From assembly GCA_963805705.1 (NCBI GenBank), contig CAWDVH010000005.1, forward strand, positions 62,001 through 126,000: DNA of 64,000 bases, written 5' to 3'. Shown piece after piece: positions 16,782 to 24,595 of the stretch. Positions within the stretch are counted from its first letter, which is position 1; each line of letters starts with the position of its first letter. A program made the position numbers and the translations under genes. Source of the stretch: CAWDVH01 sp963805705 (GTDB lineage: Bacteria > Actinomycetota > Actinomycetes > Streptosporangiales > Streptosporangiaceae). Below the pieces are notes generated by a model. The model was not told the DNA's origin. It did no database searches and saw only the letters and a list, made by a program, of their open reading frames with translations.

Positions 16782-18068
16782 TCATCTCGGGCTGGCCGAC
16801 CGCTCGAGCGGCGACTCGGCCACGGGCAGCTGCATGACGAGATCCTGCTCGGCGGTGAGGGTAACGCGCAGCCGGGCGGCGATAGCGACGGTGCCGAGAC
16901 AGCCGAGACACAGCAGCGCGATCCATACTGCTCCGAGGTGTGCCGCGAGCAGGCTGGTGACGATGGCTGGGCTGACGATCAGCATCAATGAGTTGGAGAA
17001 TCCTGAGATCGAATTTGCGCGGCCGCGGATCCTGTCATCGGCCAGACTGTTGATAAGCGGGTTCCTGGTAGGAGCCACGATGGTCTCCCCCACGCCGAAC
17101 AGGCCGACGAAGGCAAACAAAATTACGATCCGCCAGCCTGGGCCGTCGACGACTTCGATGAATCCGAGAAGCGTCCAGGACACCGCCCAGATCAAGCCGA
17201 TGGCGGTCAGGGCGGAGCTTCGCCGGTGCCGGCGGACGAGCCGCAACACGAGCATCTGGATGGCCACGATGACAGCGGTGTTAATGGTGAAGGCCAGCGC
17301 GATCGCGTGGTCCGGGACGTGGGCCGCCACCGACGCGAAAGCCGGTACCCCGGTATCGAACGCGGCGGGGCCGGTGAAGGCGAGCAACAGCGAGGCCAGA
17401 ATCATCAAACGGAGCCCGCGGTGGCTAAGGACGTAGCGGTACCCGACCTGGGTTTCATTGACTACCCTTGTTCGCCGCAGGTTCGGCAGCGCGGGCAGCA
17501 GGACCGCGAAAAGAAGACAAGAGAGGCCGTTGGCAAGGAAGAGCACCTGGAAGGTCCCGGGATGATGGGCTCTGACGACGACCGCGGCGACCGCTGCGCC
17601 GATGCCAAGTGCCATGTTCTGTAGCGCAAAGTTCACCGCGAAGGCGCGCTGCTGCAGCGCTGGTTCACGGGTTAGACCATTGAGCATCGTCGAGATCGCG
17701 CCGAACATCGGTGCCCACGTCGCCCCGTAGATCAGGACGGCCGGCAACGCTGTCGGCGTGTTGTGAGCCCAGGCGAGCGCGACCTCGGCGACGACCTGAC
17801 CAAGCAGGATCATGCCCAGCACCAACCGGGCGCCCACCCGGTCCATCAGCGCACCGCACACCAGCACGACCATCAAGCCGGTCGCCGCCCCCGCCGCCAG
17901 CAGTGCTCCGACCACGGGTAGCGCGACCCCCCGCGCCTCGTGAAGATAGATGATCATGAACGGCAAAACCAAGCCGGTGCCGAGCATCGATACGGTGTTC
18001 CCGGCGAGGAACAGCCGAGTTTCGCCAGATAGTCGCGGATTCATTTCGTCATTGCTCTGCTTGGGCAT
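16782..18068 (-). CDS. Major facilitator superfamily transporter
   Basis: A 428-residue integral membrane protein with 12 predicted hydrophobic helices. The loop between helices 2 and 3 carries the MFS signature as GALMDRVGARLVLG, close to the classical G-x3-D-R-x-G-R/A pattern. It resembles the proton-driven drug-efflux group (MDR/ProP-like), but the substrate cannot be predicted. The ATG at 18068 is preceded by a GGAG site. It is transcribed away from the sigma-factor gene, which begins about 350 bases away on the other strand. Confidence 0.92.
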   Translation of the reverse strand: MPKQSNDEMNPRLSGETRLFLAGNTVSMLGTGLVLPFMIIYLHEARGVALPVVGALLAAGAATGLMVVLVCGALMDRVGARLVLGMILLGQVVAEVALAWAHNTPTALPAVLIYGATWAPMFGAISTMLNGLTREPALQQRAFAVNFALQNMALGIGAAVAAVVVRAHHPGTFQVLFLANGLSCLLFAVLLPALPNLRRTRVVNETQVGYRYVLSHRGLRLMILASLLLAFTGPAAFDTGVPAFASVAAHVPDHAIALAFTINTAVIVAIQMLVLRLVRRHRRSSALTAIGLIWAVSWTLLGFIEVVDGPGWRIVILFAFVGLFGVGETIVAPTRNPLINSLADDRIRGRANSISGFSNSLMLIVSPAIVTSLLAAHLGAVWIALLCLGCLGTVAIAARLRVTLTAEQDLVMQLPVAESPLERSASPR

Positions 18069-18313
18069 GGTCCGACTCCGCTAGCCCGGTACTACAGTCC
18101 GGGTTTGTGATCTAGACCAGGCCGCCAGGAAAACCCTCGTGGAGTTCATGGAGGCCGTGGTCAGCAGCGCAAGCCCCGGCCAGCGGCGCGGATCGAGAAC
18201 GGCGGACGCCACGCGTCCGGCCGATGCGGACGATTTCATCGTCGACCTCCAGGGTCGTTTCCGGCTGCTGCGGCACGATCGGGTGGGCGGATCGTCCGGG
18301 CGGTCGGTGATGC

Positions 18314-18378
18314 ATACACCGCGGCGCCGGGAAACTGGGCGCCCGCGAGCCGCCCAGTTCGCGCCCCGGGCGGTGTAT
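18314..18378. promoter_or_regulatory. Long imperfect inverted repeat upstream of the ECF sigma-factor gene
   Basis: The left arm beginning ATACACCGC and ending AACTGGGCG pairs with a right arm beginning CGCCCAGTT and ending GCGGTGTAT, with about 28 bases per arm and a loop of about 9. The outer 9 and inner 9 or so bases pair perfectly, the middle imperfectly. It lies 46 bases before the sigma-factor start and could be a cruciform, an mRNA hairpin that attenuates translation, or an operator. No uracil tract follows, which argues against an intrinsic terminator. Nothing else was recognised in 18069-18423. Confidence 0.5.
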
Positions 18379-18423
18379 ATACCGGGCGGAGGTAGGACGT
18401 GGTGCGGAGGGAAGGAGCGCAGG

Positions 18424-19434
18424 ATGGTGACAGGCGATCTGCTCTCACGGGCGCGGGCAGGGGATGGAGAGGCGTTCCGGGAGCTGGCCGGGCCGCACCG
18501 GCGGGAGCTGCAGGTGCACTGCTACCGGATGCTCGGATCCTTCGCCGACGCCGAGGACGCCGTCCAGGAGACGATGCTGGCCGCCTGGCAAGGCATCGGC
18601 GGGTTCGCTGAGGAACGCGCGTCGCTGCGCACCTGGCTGTACAAGATCGCCACCAGCCGGTGCCTCAACGCGCGCCGCGCGGCGAGCCGGCGCCCGGTCA
18701 GGGAGTGGGATATGTCGCAGTTCGAAGCGCCCGTGCCGAGTCCGCGCGACGAGGCGGTCTGGCTGCAGCCGTTTCCTGACGCCCTGCTCGAGGGCGCCGT
18801 CGAGCCGCTCGGGCCGGAGGCCCGCTACGAGCAGACCGAAGCCATCTCGCTGGCCTTCGTGGCCGCCCTGCAGCTGCTGCCGCCGCGCCAGGTCGCCGTC
18901 CTCATCTTGCGCGACGTCCTTGGATTCCGCGCCAGTGAGGTGGCCGGCATGCTGGAGGTGACCGTCGAATCGGTCAACAGTGCCCTCAAACGAGCCCGCG
19001 CTAGCCTGCAGCGCCGGCAGCAGCCGCCCGCCGGCGACGAGCCGCCGCCCGCCGCCGGCTCGCCCGCCGAGGACGCGATCGTGGCCATGTTCGCCCGCGC
19101 GTGGGAGTCGGCCGATCTCGACGCGCTGGTGGCCCTGCTGACCGACGACGTCTTCATCGCGATGCCTCCGGAGCCATTCGGATACGAGGGCCGTGAACTC
19201 GTGGCCCGCTACTGCGCCCGCCAGTTCGCCGCGGGCCGCAGGTTCGACCTCGTCCCGGTGCGAGCCAACGGCCAGCCCGCGTTCGGAGCCTACCTGCGCG
19301 GCCCGGCCGGACTCCGCCACGCGACCGCCTTCTGGGTGCTCACCCTGGCCGGCGACCGGATCTGCGCCCTGACCCGCTTCGAGGCCAGCGTGCTGCCGTG
19401 GTTCGGGCTACCGCGATCGCTCCCGGGCCGGTAG
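18424..19434 (+). CDS. ECF sigma factor with C-terminal SnoaL-like domain
   Basis: A 336-residue sigma factor of the large actinobacterial ECF type (TIGR02960-like). Region 2 includes CYRMLGSFADAEDAVQETMLAAWQ and region 4 includes LPPRQVAVLILRDVLGFRASEVAGML and VNSALKRAR. The last 120 residues form a SnoaL-like NTF2 fold, starting AIVAMFARAWESADLDALVALL, which in related sigma factors modulates activity in place of a separate anti-sigma factor. The ATG at 18424 follows a GGAAGGAG site; longer upstream frames lack a ribosome site and cross the inverted repeat. No anti-sigma gene is adjacent. The signal and target promoters are unknown. Confidence 0.92.
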   Translation: MVTGDLLSRARAGDGEAFRELAGPHRRELQVHCYRMLGSFADAEDAVQETMLAAWQGIGGFAEERASLRTWLYKIATSRCLNARRAASRRPVREWDMSQFEAPVPSPRDEAVWLQPFPDALLEGAVEPLGPEARYEQTEAISLAFVAALQLLPPRQVAVLILRDVLGFRASEVAGMLEVTVESVNSALKRARASLQRRQQPPAGDEPPPAAGSPAEDAIVAMFARAWESADLDALVALLTDDVFIAMPPEPFGYEGRELVARYCARQFAAGRRFDLVPVRANGQPAFGAYLRGPAGLRHATAFWVLTLAGDRICALTRFEASVLPWFGLPRSLPGR

Positions 19435-19498
19435 CCAGCACGGGCCATGGAGAGGCTGCACGCGCCGAACGAGTTCTTCCGCATTCCGCAGGCTGCGC

Positions 19499-19845
19499 GT
19501 GGGGCCGGATCACGTTTTCGTGGGCAGAGGGCCGTTCACGCTTGGCGTGGACGCGGCGAGTGAGCCGTTCTCGCTCGACAACGAGCGGCCAGCGCGCACC
19601 GTGGACGTCGGGCCTTTCTGGATCGGCCGGGTCCCGGTCAGTAACCGGCAGTGGCGCGAGCTCATCGGCGACGGCGGGTACCAGCGGCAGGACCTCTGGT
19701 CCGCCCGCGGCTGGGCGCACTGGACTGAGGCCGGCCTGGAGCGACCGCTGTTCTGGACGACCGAGGGCACGAGGCGGCGCTTCGGGGTCGAGGAGGAAAT
19801 TCCGGCGGCTGAGCCCGTGCAGCACGTCAGCTACTTCGAGGGCGT
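19499..19845 (+). pseudogene. EgtB-type (formylglycine-generating-enzyme fold) relic
   Basis: About 115 codons match the start of the FGE-sulfatase-type domain of EgtB, the iron-dependent sulfoxide synthase of ergothioneine synthesis: PFTLGVD, EPFSLDNERPARTVDV, PVSNRQW, and a run of WSARGW and FWTTEGT segments ending in EPVQHVSYFE. The DinB-like N-terminal domain and the catalytic C-terminal part are missing, and the frame runs into unrelated sequence after about 19845. It follows the sigma-factor gene by 65 bases but is not a functional gene. Confidence 0.65.
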
Positions 19846-19849
19846 GGCG

Positions 19850-20135
19850 CCTATGCGGGCGAGTTCGCCCTCGCCAGTTGCGCGCTTGCCGTTCCTGGCG
19901 AGGATGAGGGTGCGTGTCCGCAGGAGCACTTCGGCACCCGAGGGTGAGGGGCGCCCGCGATCGGGTTGCGATCGGCGTGCGCTTTGGCTTGCGCGAGGTG
20001 GCGGGCCGCGGCGGGGTCACGCGCGAGGACGGCGGCTTCGGCGCGGAGTGCGGCGACCCATTGGTGCCACAGCAGGGAGTGCCATGGACGGCTGCCGCCG
20101 TCGCCTGCGCCGAGCAGGTCTACGGCCGGCCTGAA
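19850..20135 (-). pseudogene. LuxR/AAA-type large regulator fragment
   Basis: The minus strand encodes a helical stretch containing SLLWHQWVAALRAEAAVLARDP and HLAQAKAHADRNP, typical of the TPR-like C-terminal part of large ATPase/LuxR-type actinobacterial regulators. There is no start, no ATPase motif and no HTH. It abuts the EgtB relic on one side and the RraA-like gene on the other. The family call is tentative, but the codon pattern supports former coding use of this strand. Confidence 0.4.
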
Positions 20136-20142
20136 GAAGAGG

Positions 20143-20850
20143 TTATTCCTCTATGGCCCCGCCCACGGTGCGCAGATGCTCGCGAAAGCTCAGGGAGGGC
20201 GTTTTCTCGCGCTTCGCAAGGTAGGCGCGGAACTGTACCTGGCTGCGCAGTGAGACACCGGCCCGGATCTGTTCGGCCTGGTGCCGCTCGGTATCGCTGA
20301 TCGTCTCGGCCAGCGTGAAGATCTTCTCGGCCTGCGGGCTGGGTAGGAACAGGACGCCGTCATCGTCGCCGAGGACCAGATCCTCGCGGGTCACTGCCCA
20401 GTCTCCGACGACGGCGGACGCCAGCGCGTCATGCGCGCGGGCGTCGAGCCGGAGGGGGCCAGCGGGAATCGCTCCCAGGCTGAAGACCGGCAGCCCGATC
20501 GCCCGTATGTCAGCGGTGTCGCGATGCAGTCCCCAGATCACCATGCCTTCCATACCGGCTGCCTGCGCCTCCAGAGCCACCAGGTCACCAGCGCATGCTT
20601 CATCCAGGCGCCCGCCGTTGTCGACTACCAGCACGTCGCCCGGTGCTGCCGTTTCGAAGGCCTCCAGGAAGGCATCGACGCTGCCGGCATGCCTGGCGGG
20701 ACAGACACGACCGGCCAGGCGGCTGCCAGGCACCACGGCACGCAAGAGCGCAGAAGCGCAGCGCACTGGGACTCGGGCGCGTATACAGGCGTCGGCCACG
20801 TGAGCTGTGGTGAGGGCTGCGAACCGGTGCTGCAACATTCGGTGGTCCAT
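20143..20850 (-). CDS. RraA-like protein (HMG aldolase/oxaloacetate decarboxylase family)
   Basis: This 235-residue protein belongs to the RraA/HMG-CHA-aldolase-like fold once annotated as dimethylmenaquinone methyltransferase. The pattern PGDVLVVDNGG, the WGLHRD segment with conserved Arg and Asp that bind pyruvate-type substrate and metal, and GLPVFSLGAIPAGP are in family order. Proteins of this group are divalent-metal aldolases or decarboxylases acting on 4-hydroxy-2-oxo acids, whereas true RraA inhibits RNase E; the residues kept here favour an enzyme. It is divergent from the MocR regulator gene, 149 bases away. Part of it is duplicated at 14893-15022. Confidence 0.85.
   Translation of the reverse strand: MDHRMLQHRFAALTTAHVADACIRARVPVRCASALLRAVVPGSRLAGRVCPARHAGSVDAFLEAFETAAPGDVLVVDNGGRLDEACAGDLVALEAQAAGMEGMVIWGLHRDTADIRAIGLPVFSLGAIPAGPLRLDARAHDALASAVVGDWAVTREDLVLGDDDGVLFLPSPQAEKIFTLAETISDTERHQAEQIRAGVSLRSQVQFRAYLAKREKTPSLSFREHLRTVGGAIEE
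20621..20750 (-). repeat. 130-bp direct repeat within the RraA-like gene (partner of 14893-15022)
   Basis: Donor or sister copy of the perfect 130-bp repeat. Here it lies in a complete reading frame, so this is the probable source and the copy at 14.9 kb the fragment. The two are about 5.7 kb apart and in the same orientation, so recombination between them could delete the PhzF, RidA, MFS and sigma-factor genes. Confidence 0.9.
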
Positions 20851-20999
20851 GATGATGTCTGTTCCCTGAGGTGGCCGCGGGCCTGACGATGGATTGTCCC
20901 CCGGGCTGCGCGCCAGAAGCTTCAGCCGGGTGCTATCCGGCTATGTTCGGCGCGTTCGGGTGGCGGCCCTAGAGCCAATGCCGCAGAATTGGTTTGCAG

Positions 21000-22421
21000 A
21001 TGAACCCAATCGAGGTGGGCGAGCGCCTGGGCCGCTGGTCATCGGGCCGCGGGCCACTGCACGTGCTTCTCTCGGCCCGGCTGCGGCAGCTGATCGATGA
21101 AGGTGAGCTCCCCCCTGGGGAACCGCTGCCACCCGACCGGGCCCTCGCGTCCGCTCTTGCGGTAGGGCGCAGCACCGTCGTGGCCGCGTATGAGCTGTTG
21201 CGCCAGGACGAACGGATCGTCCGGCGCCAGGGCAGCGGCACCCAAGTGGCCGGGGCCACACGAGCGCGGCGGCAGACGACGGGCGCGCCTATATTCCTGC
21301 ATCTGCTGGAACCGCAAGACGGTGTGATCCTGCTCGCCTGCGCCGCCCCGGACAGGCCGCCACCGGAGCTGGCAGACGCCTACGCACGTATCCTCCCAGC
21401 ACTGGCGGCTATCTCCGGCGACATCGGCTACCACCCGACCGGTCATCCCGTTCTGCGACGGGCGATAGCCGACCGCTACACGCAACAAGGAATCCACACG
21501 GACCCGGATCACATCCTGGTCACCAACGGGGCCCAGCAAGCTCTTTCGCTGCTCGCCCGCGCCTTTCTCACCCCCGGCGACCGGGTGCTGGTCGAGGCAC
21601 CCACCTACCATGGGGCGCTGGAGGCGTTCCGCGAGCAGGCAGCGGTACTGCAGGCGCTGCCGATCGGGCTCAGCGGGCTCGAAGCGGCAGCCCGCCAGCA
21701 CCGTTCCGCCCTCGCTTACGTGATCTCCACTTTCCACAACCCGACTGGCTCGGTGCTGTCCCCGCTCACTCGGCGCATGCTAGCGGAGATCTGTGTGGCC
21801 GTCGGCATCCCGCTGATCGACGACGAGGTGCTCAGCGATCTCGGTTTCCCCGGCGAGCAGGTGCCGCCCCCGCTGGCCGCCTTCGGAGACTCGGTGATCT
21901 CGGTGGGCTCGCTCAGCAAGACCGTCTGGGCAGGGCTGCGCATCGGGTGGGTACGTGCCCCCCAGTTCGCAATCGCCCGGCTGGCCCGGCTGCTCGCCGT
22001 CCACGACCTAGGCGGGAACATCCCCGCACAGCTGGCGGCCGCCGACCTGCTGCCCCGCCTCCAGCCGCTGGCGAAGCGATGGGCGGTGGAGCGTGAAGCC
22101 CGCCATGATCACCTGCGCGCGGAACTGGCCCGGCATCTTCCCGGCTGGGATGTGCCACCAGTACGGGGCGGGCAGACCCTCTGGGTGCGCGTGCCGCGCG
22201 GCGATGGGACCTCATTCGCGCAGGCCGCGCTGCGCCACCAGGTCGCGGTACTGCCCGGGAACGGCCTCGACGCATCCGGGCACAGCGCGGAGTATCTGCG
22301 CCTTCATTTCCTAGCCTCACCGGACGAGCTGACCGAGGCCGTGCGGCGCCTGGCTGCGGCATGGCGCGCCTACCGCCCGCCGGCGTTCCCCGTGCCCGCG
22401 CCGGCCGCACTAACAGTCTGA
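21000..22421 (+). CDS. MocR-type GntR transcriptional regulator with aminotransferase domain
   Basis: A 473-residue protein. Residues about 15-80 are a GntR winged helix (ARLRQLIDEGELPPGEPLPPDRALA, then VGRSTVVAAYELL). The rest is a fold-type I aminotransferase domain with the PLP-binding lysine in SVGSLSKTVW (Lys307) and the usual HNPTG motif. MocR regulators bind PLP or PLP-amino-acid aldimines and act mainly as transcription factors. The gene is divergent from the RraA-like gene, which is its likely target. ATG 21000 is chosen; the upstream TTG at 20994 adds two residues and cannot be excluded. Confidence 0.93.
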   Translation: MNPIEVGERLGRWSSGRGPLHVLLSARLRQLIDEGELPPGEPLPPDRALASALAVGRSTVVAAYELLRQDERIVRRQGSGTQVAGATRARRQTTGAPIFLHLLEPQDGVILLACAAPDRPPPELADAYARILPALAAISGDIGYHPTGHPVLRRAIADRYTQQGIHTDPDHILVTNGAQQALSLLARAFLTPGDRVLVEAPTYHGALEAFREQAAVLQALPIGLSGLEAAARQHRSALAYVISTFHNPTGSVLSPLTRRMLAEICVAVGIPLIDDEVLSDLGFPGEQVPPPLAAFGDSVISVGSLSKTVWAGLRIGWVRAPQFAIARLARLLAVHDLGGNIPAQLAAADLLPRLQPLAKRWAVEREARHDHLRAELARHLPGWDVPPVRGGQTLWVRVPRGDGTSFAQAALRHQVAVLPGNGLDASGHSAEYLRLHFLASPDELTEAVRRLAAAWRAYRPPAFPVPAPAALTV

Positions 22422-22436
22422 CCCCGCATGCGGGCA

Positions 22437-22808
22437 GACGCCCACGCACGTGCCCGGGTCACAAGGCCAGCGACGTGAGCATGTTTTCGGACGCGGTGGT
22501 CGAGCTTGACCGGTTCGGGTAGTGGTTTCAGCGGCGCGGCGCCGTGCAGGGCCCTGTGCGGCCGGTGCTGATTGTGGTGGGTCTCGTAGCCGCGCAGGAT
22601 CCGCCGCAGATGGGCCGAGTTCCAGATGAGGGCGCGGTCCAGGAGTTCGCGGCGGCATCCGCCGATCCAGCGTTCGGCGATTGCGTTCATGCAGGGCCGT
22701 CCGGATGTTGCAGAGCACGGTCGACCGTGAAGAAGTCGCACGCCAGGATCGCGTCGGCCTGGGAGCGCAAGAATTGTGACCACGTCGGCCCGGTTGACCG
22801 CGTCTGGT
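22437..22808 (-). pseudogene. Integrase-core (IS3/IS481-like) transposase relic with internal deletion
   Basis: Reading from 22808 leftward, one frame gives TWSQFLRSQADAILACDFFTVD, the region just before the first catalytic Asp of rve integrases. A jump then leads to another frame giving NAIAERWIGGCRRELLDR and YETHHNQHRPHRAL, the segment around the catalytic Glu and C-terminal end. The whole central part of the DDE core is missing, so the element is inactive. It directly adjoins the ISL3 transposase relic and ends just past the MocR gene. Confidence 0.7.
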
Positions 22809-23560
22809 AGTTCTATCGGTGATAGCGGTCTTGAAGCCGGTGAACCCGTCCATCGCGACGACCTCGATACCGTCGCGCCAGTCCTTCGGCCGCTGGCTCA
22901 GCCAGGTCTTGAACGCCTGCTTGGAGCGGTACTGGACCATGCCGGGCAGCCGTCCTGGGCCGATGCCGCCGCGGATCCCGGTGAGGTCGATGATCACGGT
23001 CACGTACTTGTCGCCGCGTCTGGTGTGGCGCCATACGTGTTCGTCGACCCCGATCGCGGTGACCCCGTCGAACCTGGTGGTGTCATCGATCAGGGCCCGC
23101 TTGCCCTCGGCAAGGACGGTGTTCCAGGCGACGCTGAGACCCGCAGCGATCCGGGCCACGGTGAGGTGCTGGACCACGATCGCCTCCAGGGCCCGCCGAA
23201 GCCCGCGACGCGACAACTTCGCTCGCGGCTCGGCCGGGAGGGTGGTGTCTTGGCGCCACACGTGCGAACACTCGGCACACCGGTAACGACGGATCGTGAC
23301 CGCCAGCGTGGTGGGGCGCCAGCCGAGCGGTTCGTGGGCGAGCTGCCGGATCACGGTGTCGCACACGAGGCTCTCGCAGCCGCAGCGGCGACACCACTGG
23401 CCGGGTCCGGGGACCCGGCACGCGAGCACGGCACGGCCGGGTTCGAGGCGTTGGCCGGTCACCTCAAGTCCGAGCTCGTCGAGACGGCAGAACGTGGCCA
23501 GATCGGCGCGCGTGAACCCAGCAGCGGGGCTCGCCGCGACGGTAGCGTCGGGGCATGTCG
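22809..23560 (-). pseudogene. ISL3-family transposase, C-terminally truncated
   Basis: The N-terminal part of an ISL3 transposase is present: the helix FCRLDELGLEVTG, a zinc-ribbon region WCRRCGCESLVCD and YRCAECSHVWRQD, a helix-turn-helix region, and the first catalytic Asp in IGVDEHVWRH followed by GDKYVTVIIDLTGIR. A second motif, VVAMDGFTGFKTAI, is reached, then homology stops at about 22815 where the integrase-core relic begins. The C-terminal catalytic Glu region is missing, so it cannot transpose by itself. Its terminal sequence lies at 23583-23671. Confidence 0.75.
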
Positions 23561-23582
23561 AGGTCTTCCAGATGAGCGTGCA

Positions 23583-23671
23583 GGAGCCTGCATCCTCGGG
23601 AGACCCTCGACCCCTATCCGGTCACCGACGCGCCGAGCACCTCGACGGGGACCACACTCGATTGTGAAGGG
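23583..23671 (+). repeat. ISL3 terminal sequence, copy A
   Basis: About 89 bases beginning GGAGCCTG and ending CGATTGTGAAGGGCC. The same block recurs at 24124-24214 with a handful of differences. Read on the minus strand its outer end resembles a transposon terminal repeat (GGCCCTTCACAATCGAG), and it lies at the upstream side of the ISL3 transposase relic, so it is interpreted as that element's end. Confidence 0.65.
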
Positions 23672-23728
23672 CCCGGTAACGGCCCTGGAAACCCTCGAAC
23701 CAGCCGGAGACCTGCTACATTCCCCGGC

Positions 23729-24118
23729 GTGGACACCCCTGTCGGCCAGCTGATGAACATCGTCGTGGACTGCCCGGACGCCGGCATCTCCGCCCGGTTC
23801 TGGGCGGCCGTCCTCGGCTGGGAGCGGGTGCAGGAGAACGCCGGCTGGGTCGATATCGCGGACGCCTCCGACGGCCGGCGACGCCTGGTGTTCCAGCAGC
23901 TCGCCGATTACCGCCCGCCCGGCTGGCCGGACCAGGAGCCACCGCAGCAGCTTCACCTGGATGTGCGGGTCGACGACCTCGAGATCGCCGATCAGCGGGT
24001 GCGCGCCCTGGGCGCGGTCCCGCTCGGGGAACATGTCGTGCTCGAGGACGAAACCTACCGGGTCTACGCCGACCCGGCCGGACACCCGTTCTGTCTCGTG
24101 CAGCTCGAAACCACCTGA
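23729..24118 (+). CDS. VOC-superfamily (glyoxalase-like) protein
   Basis: This 129-residue protein is a single vicinal-oxygen-chelate unit of the glyoxalase-like type found widely in actinobacteria: MNIVVDCPDAGISARFWAAVLGW at the start, QLHLDVRVDD in the middle, and YRVYADPAGHPFCLVQLE at the end. The His in LHLDV and the terminal Glu or nearby residues could ligate a metal, but function (resistance, isomerase, or carrier) is unknown. Translation begins at GTG 23729. The gene is flanked on both sides by copies of the same ISL3-end sequence, suggesting that it travelled with or was trapped by the element. Confidence 0.85.
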   Translation: MDTPVGQLMNIVVDCPDAGISARFWAAVLGWERVQENAGWVDIADASDGRRRLVFQQLADYRPPGWPDQEPPQQLHLDVRVDDLEIADQRVRALGAVPLGEHVVLEDETYRVYADPAGHPFCLVQLETT

Positions 24119-24123
24119 ACCGC

Positions 24124-24214
24124 GGAGCCTTCATCCTCGGGAGACCTCGACCCCTATCCGGTCACCGACGCGCCGAGCACCTCGGCGGGGACCACACCCT
24201 CGATTGTGAAGAGC
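24124..24214 (+). repeat. ISL3 terminal sequence, copy B
   Basis: A direct copy of 23583-23671 about 540 bases away, beginning GGAGCCTTC and ending CGATTGTGAAGAGCC. Differences are a few substitutions and single-base indels. Together with copy A it brackets the VOC gene. Confidence 0.7.
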
Positions 24215-24595
24215 CACTATGTGCACATCGTCGGGCGCACCTCCGCACGCGGCCACTGTCAGCGCTGAAGGTGTGCGCTGCATCGAGGCATCCCGTCAGG
24301 GCTAGTGCGTCGGCCAGCCAGCGCTCCTCGCGGCACCCGTGAGCTCGGTCGGGATGTGCGTGCCTGGATCCCGGCCGGCCGGACTGGTCATGACCGTTGG
24401 CGGCGGGCACGGTGGCGTTAGGCGCGGCAGGGCGCGCTCGATGACCGCGACGAACACCGAACCTGTGGCCCTGCATCTTTCCTCGCCCCTACTCACCCTC
24501 ATCTGCTACGTGTGTAGCGTGCGAGACGCGGCAGCATGCCGTTGACCGGTCGTTAGGGCCCAGCTGGGGGAGGCTTGGCTGACGTCGGGCAGCGA
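24215..24595. other. Intergenic stretch with no recognised feature
   Basis: About 380 bases between the second ISL3 end and the leftward membrane-protein gene. No reading frame here has family motifs, and no clear hairpin terminator or palindrome was seen. Confidence 0.5.

Noticed and set aside
18139..18423. N-terminal extension of the ECF sigma-factor frame
   Set aside because: The extension crosses the inverted repeat, lacks a ribosome site and has no sigma-factor homology, while ATG 18424 has both a good site and the normal family start.
22410..23462. Single 350-codon transposase gene
   Set aside because: The frame joins an ISL3 N-terminal part to the shadow frame of an integrase-core relic; homology shows two separate broken genes.
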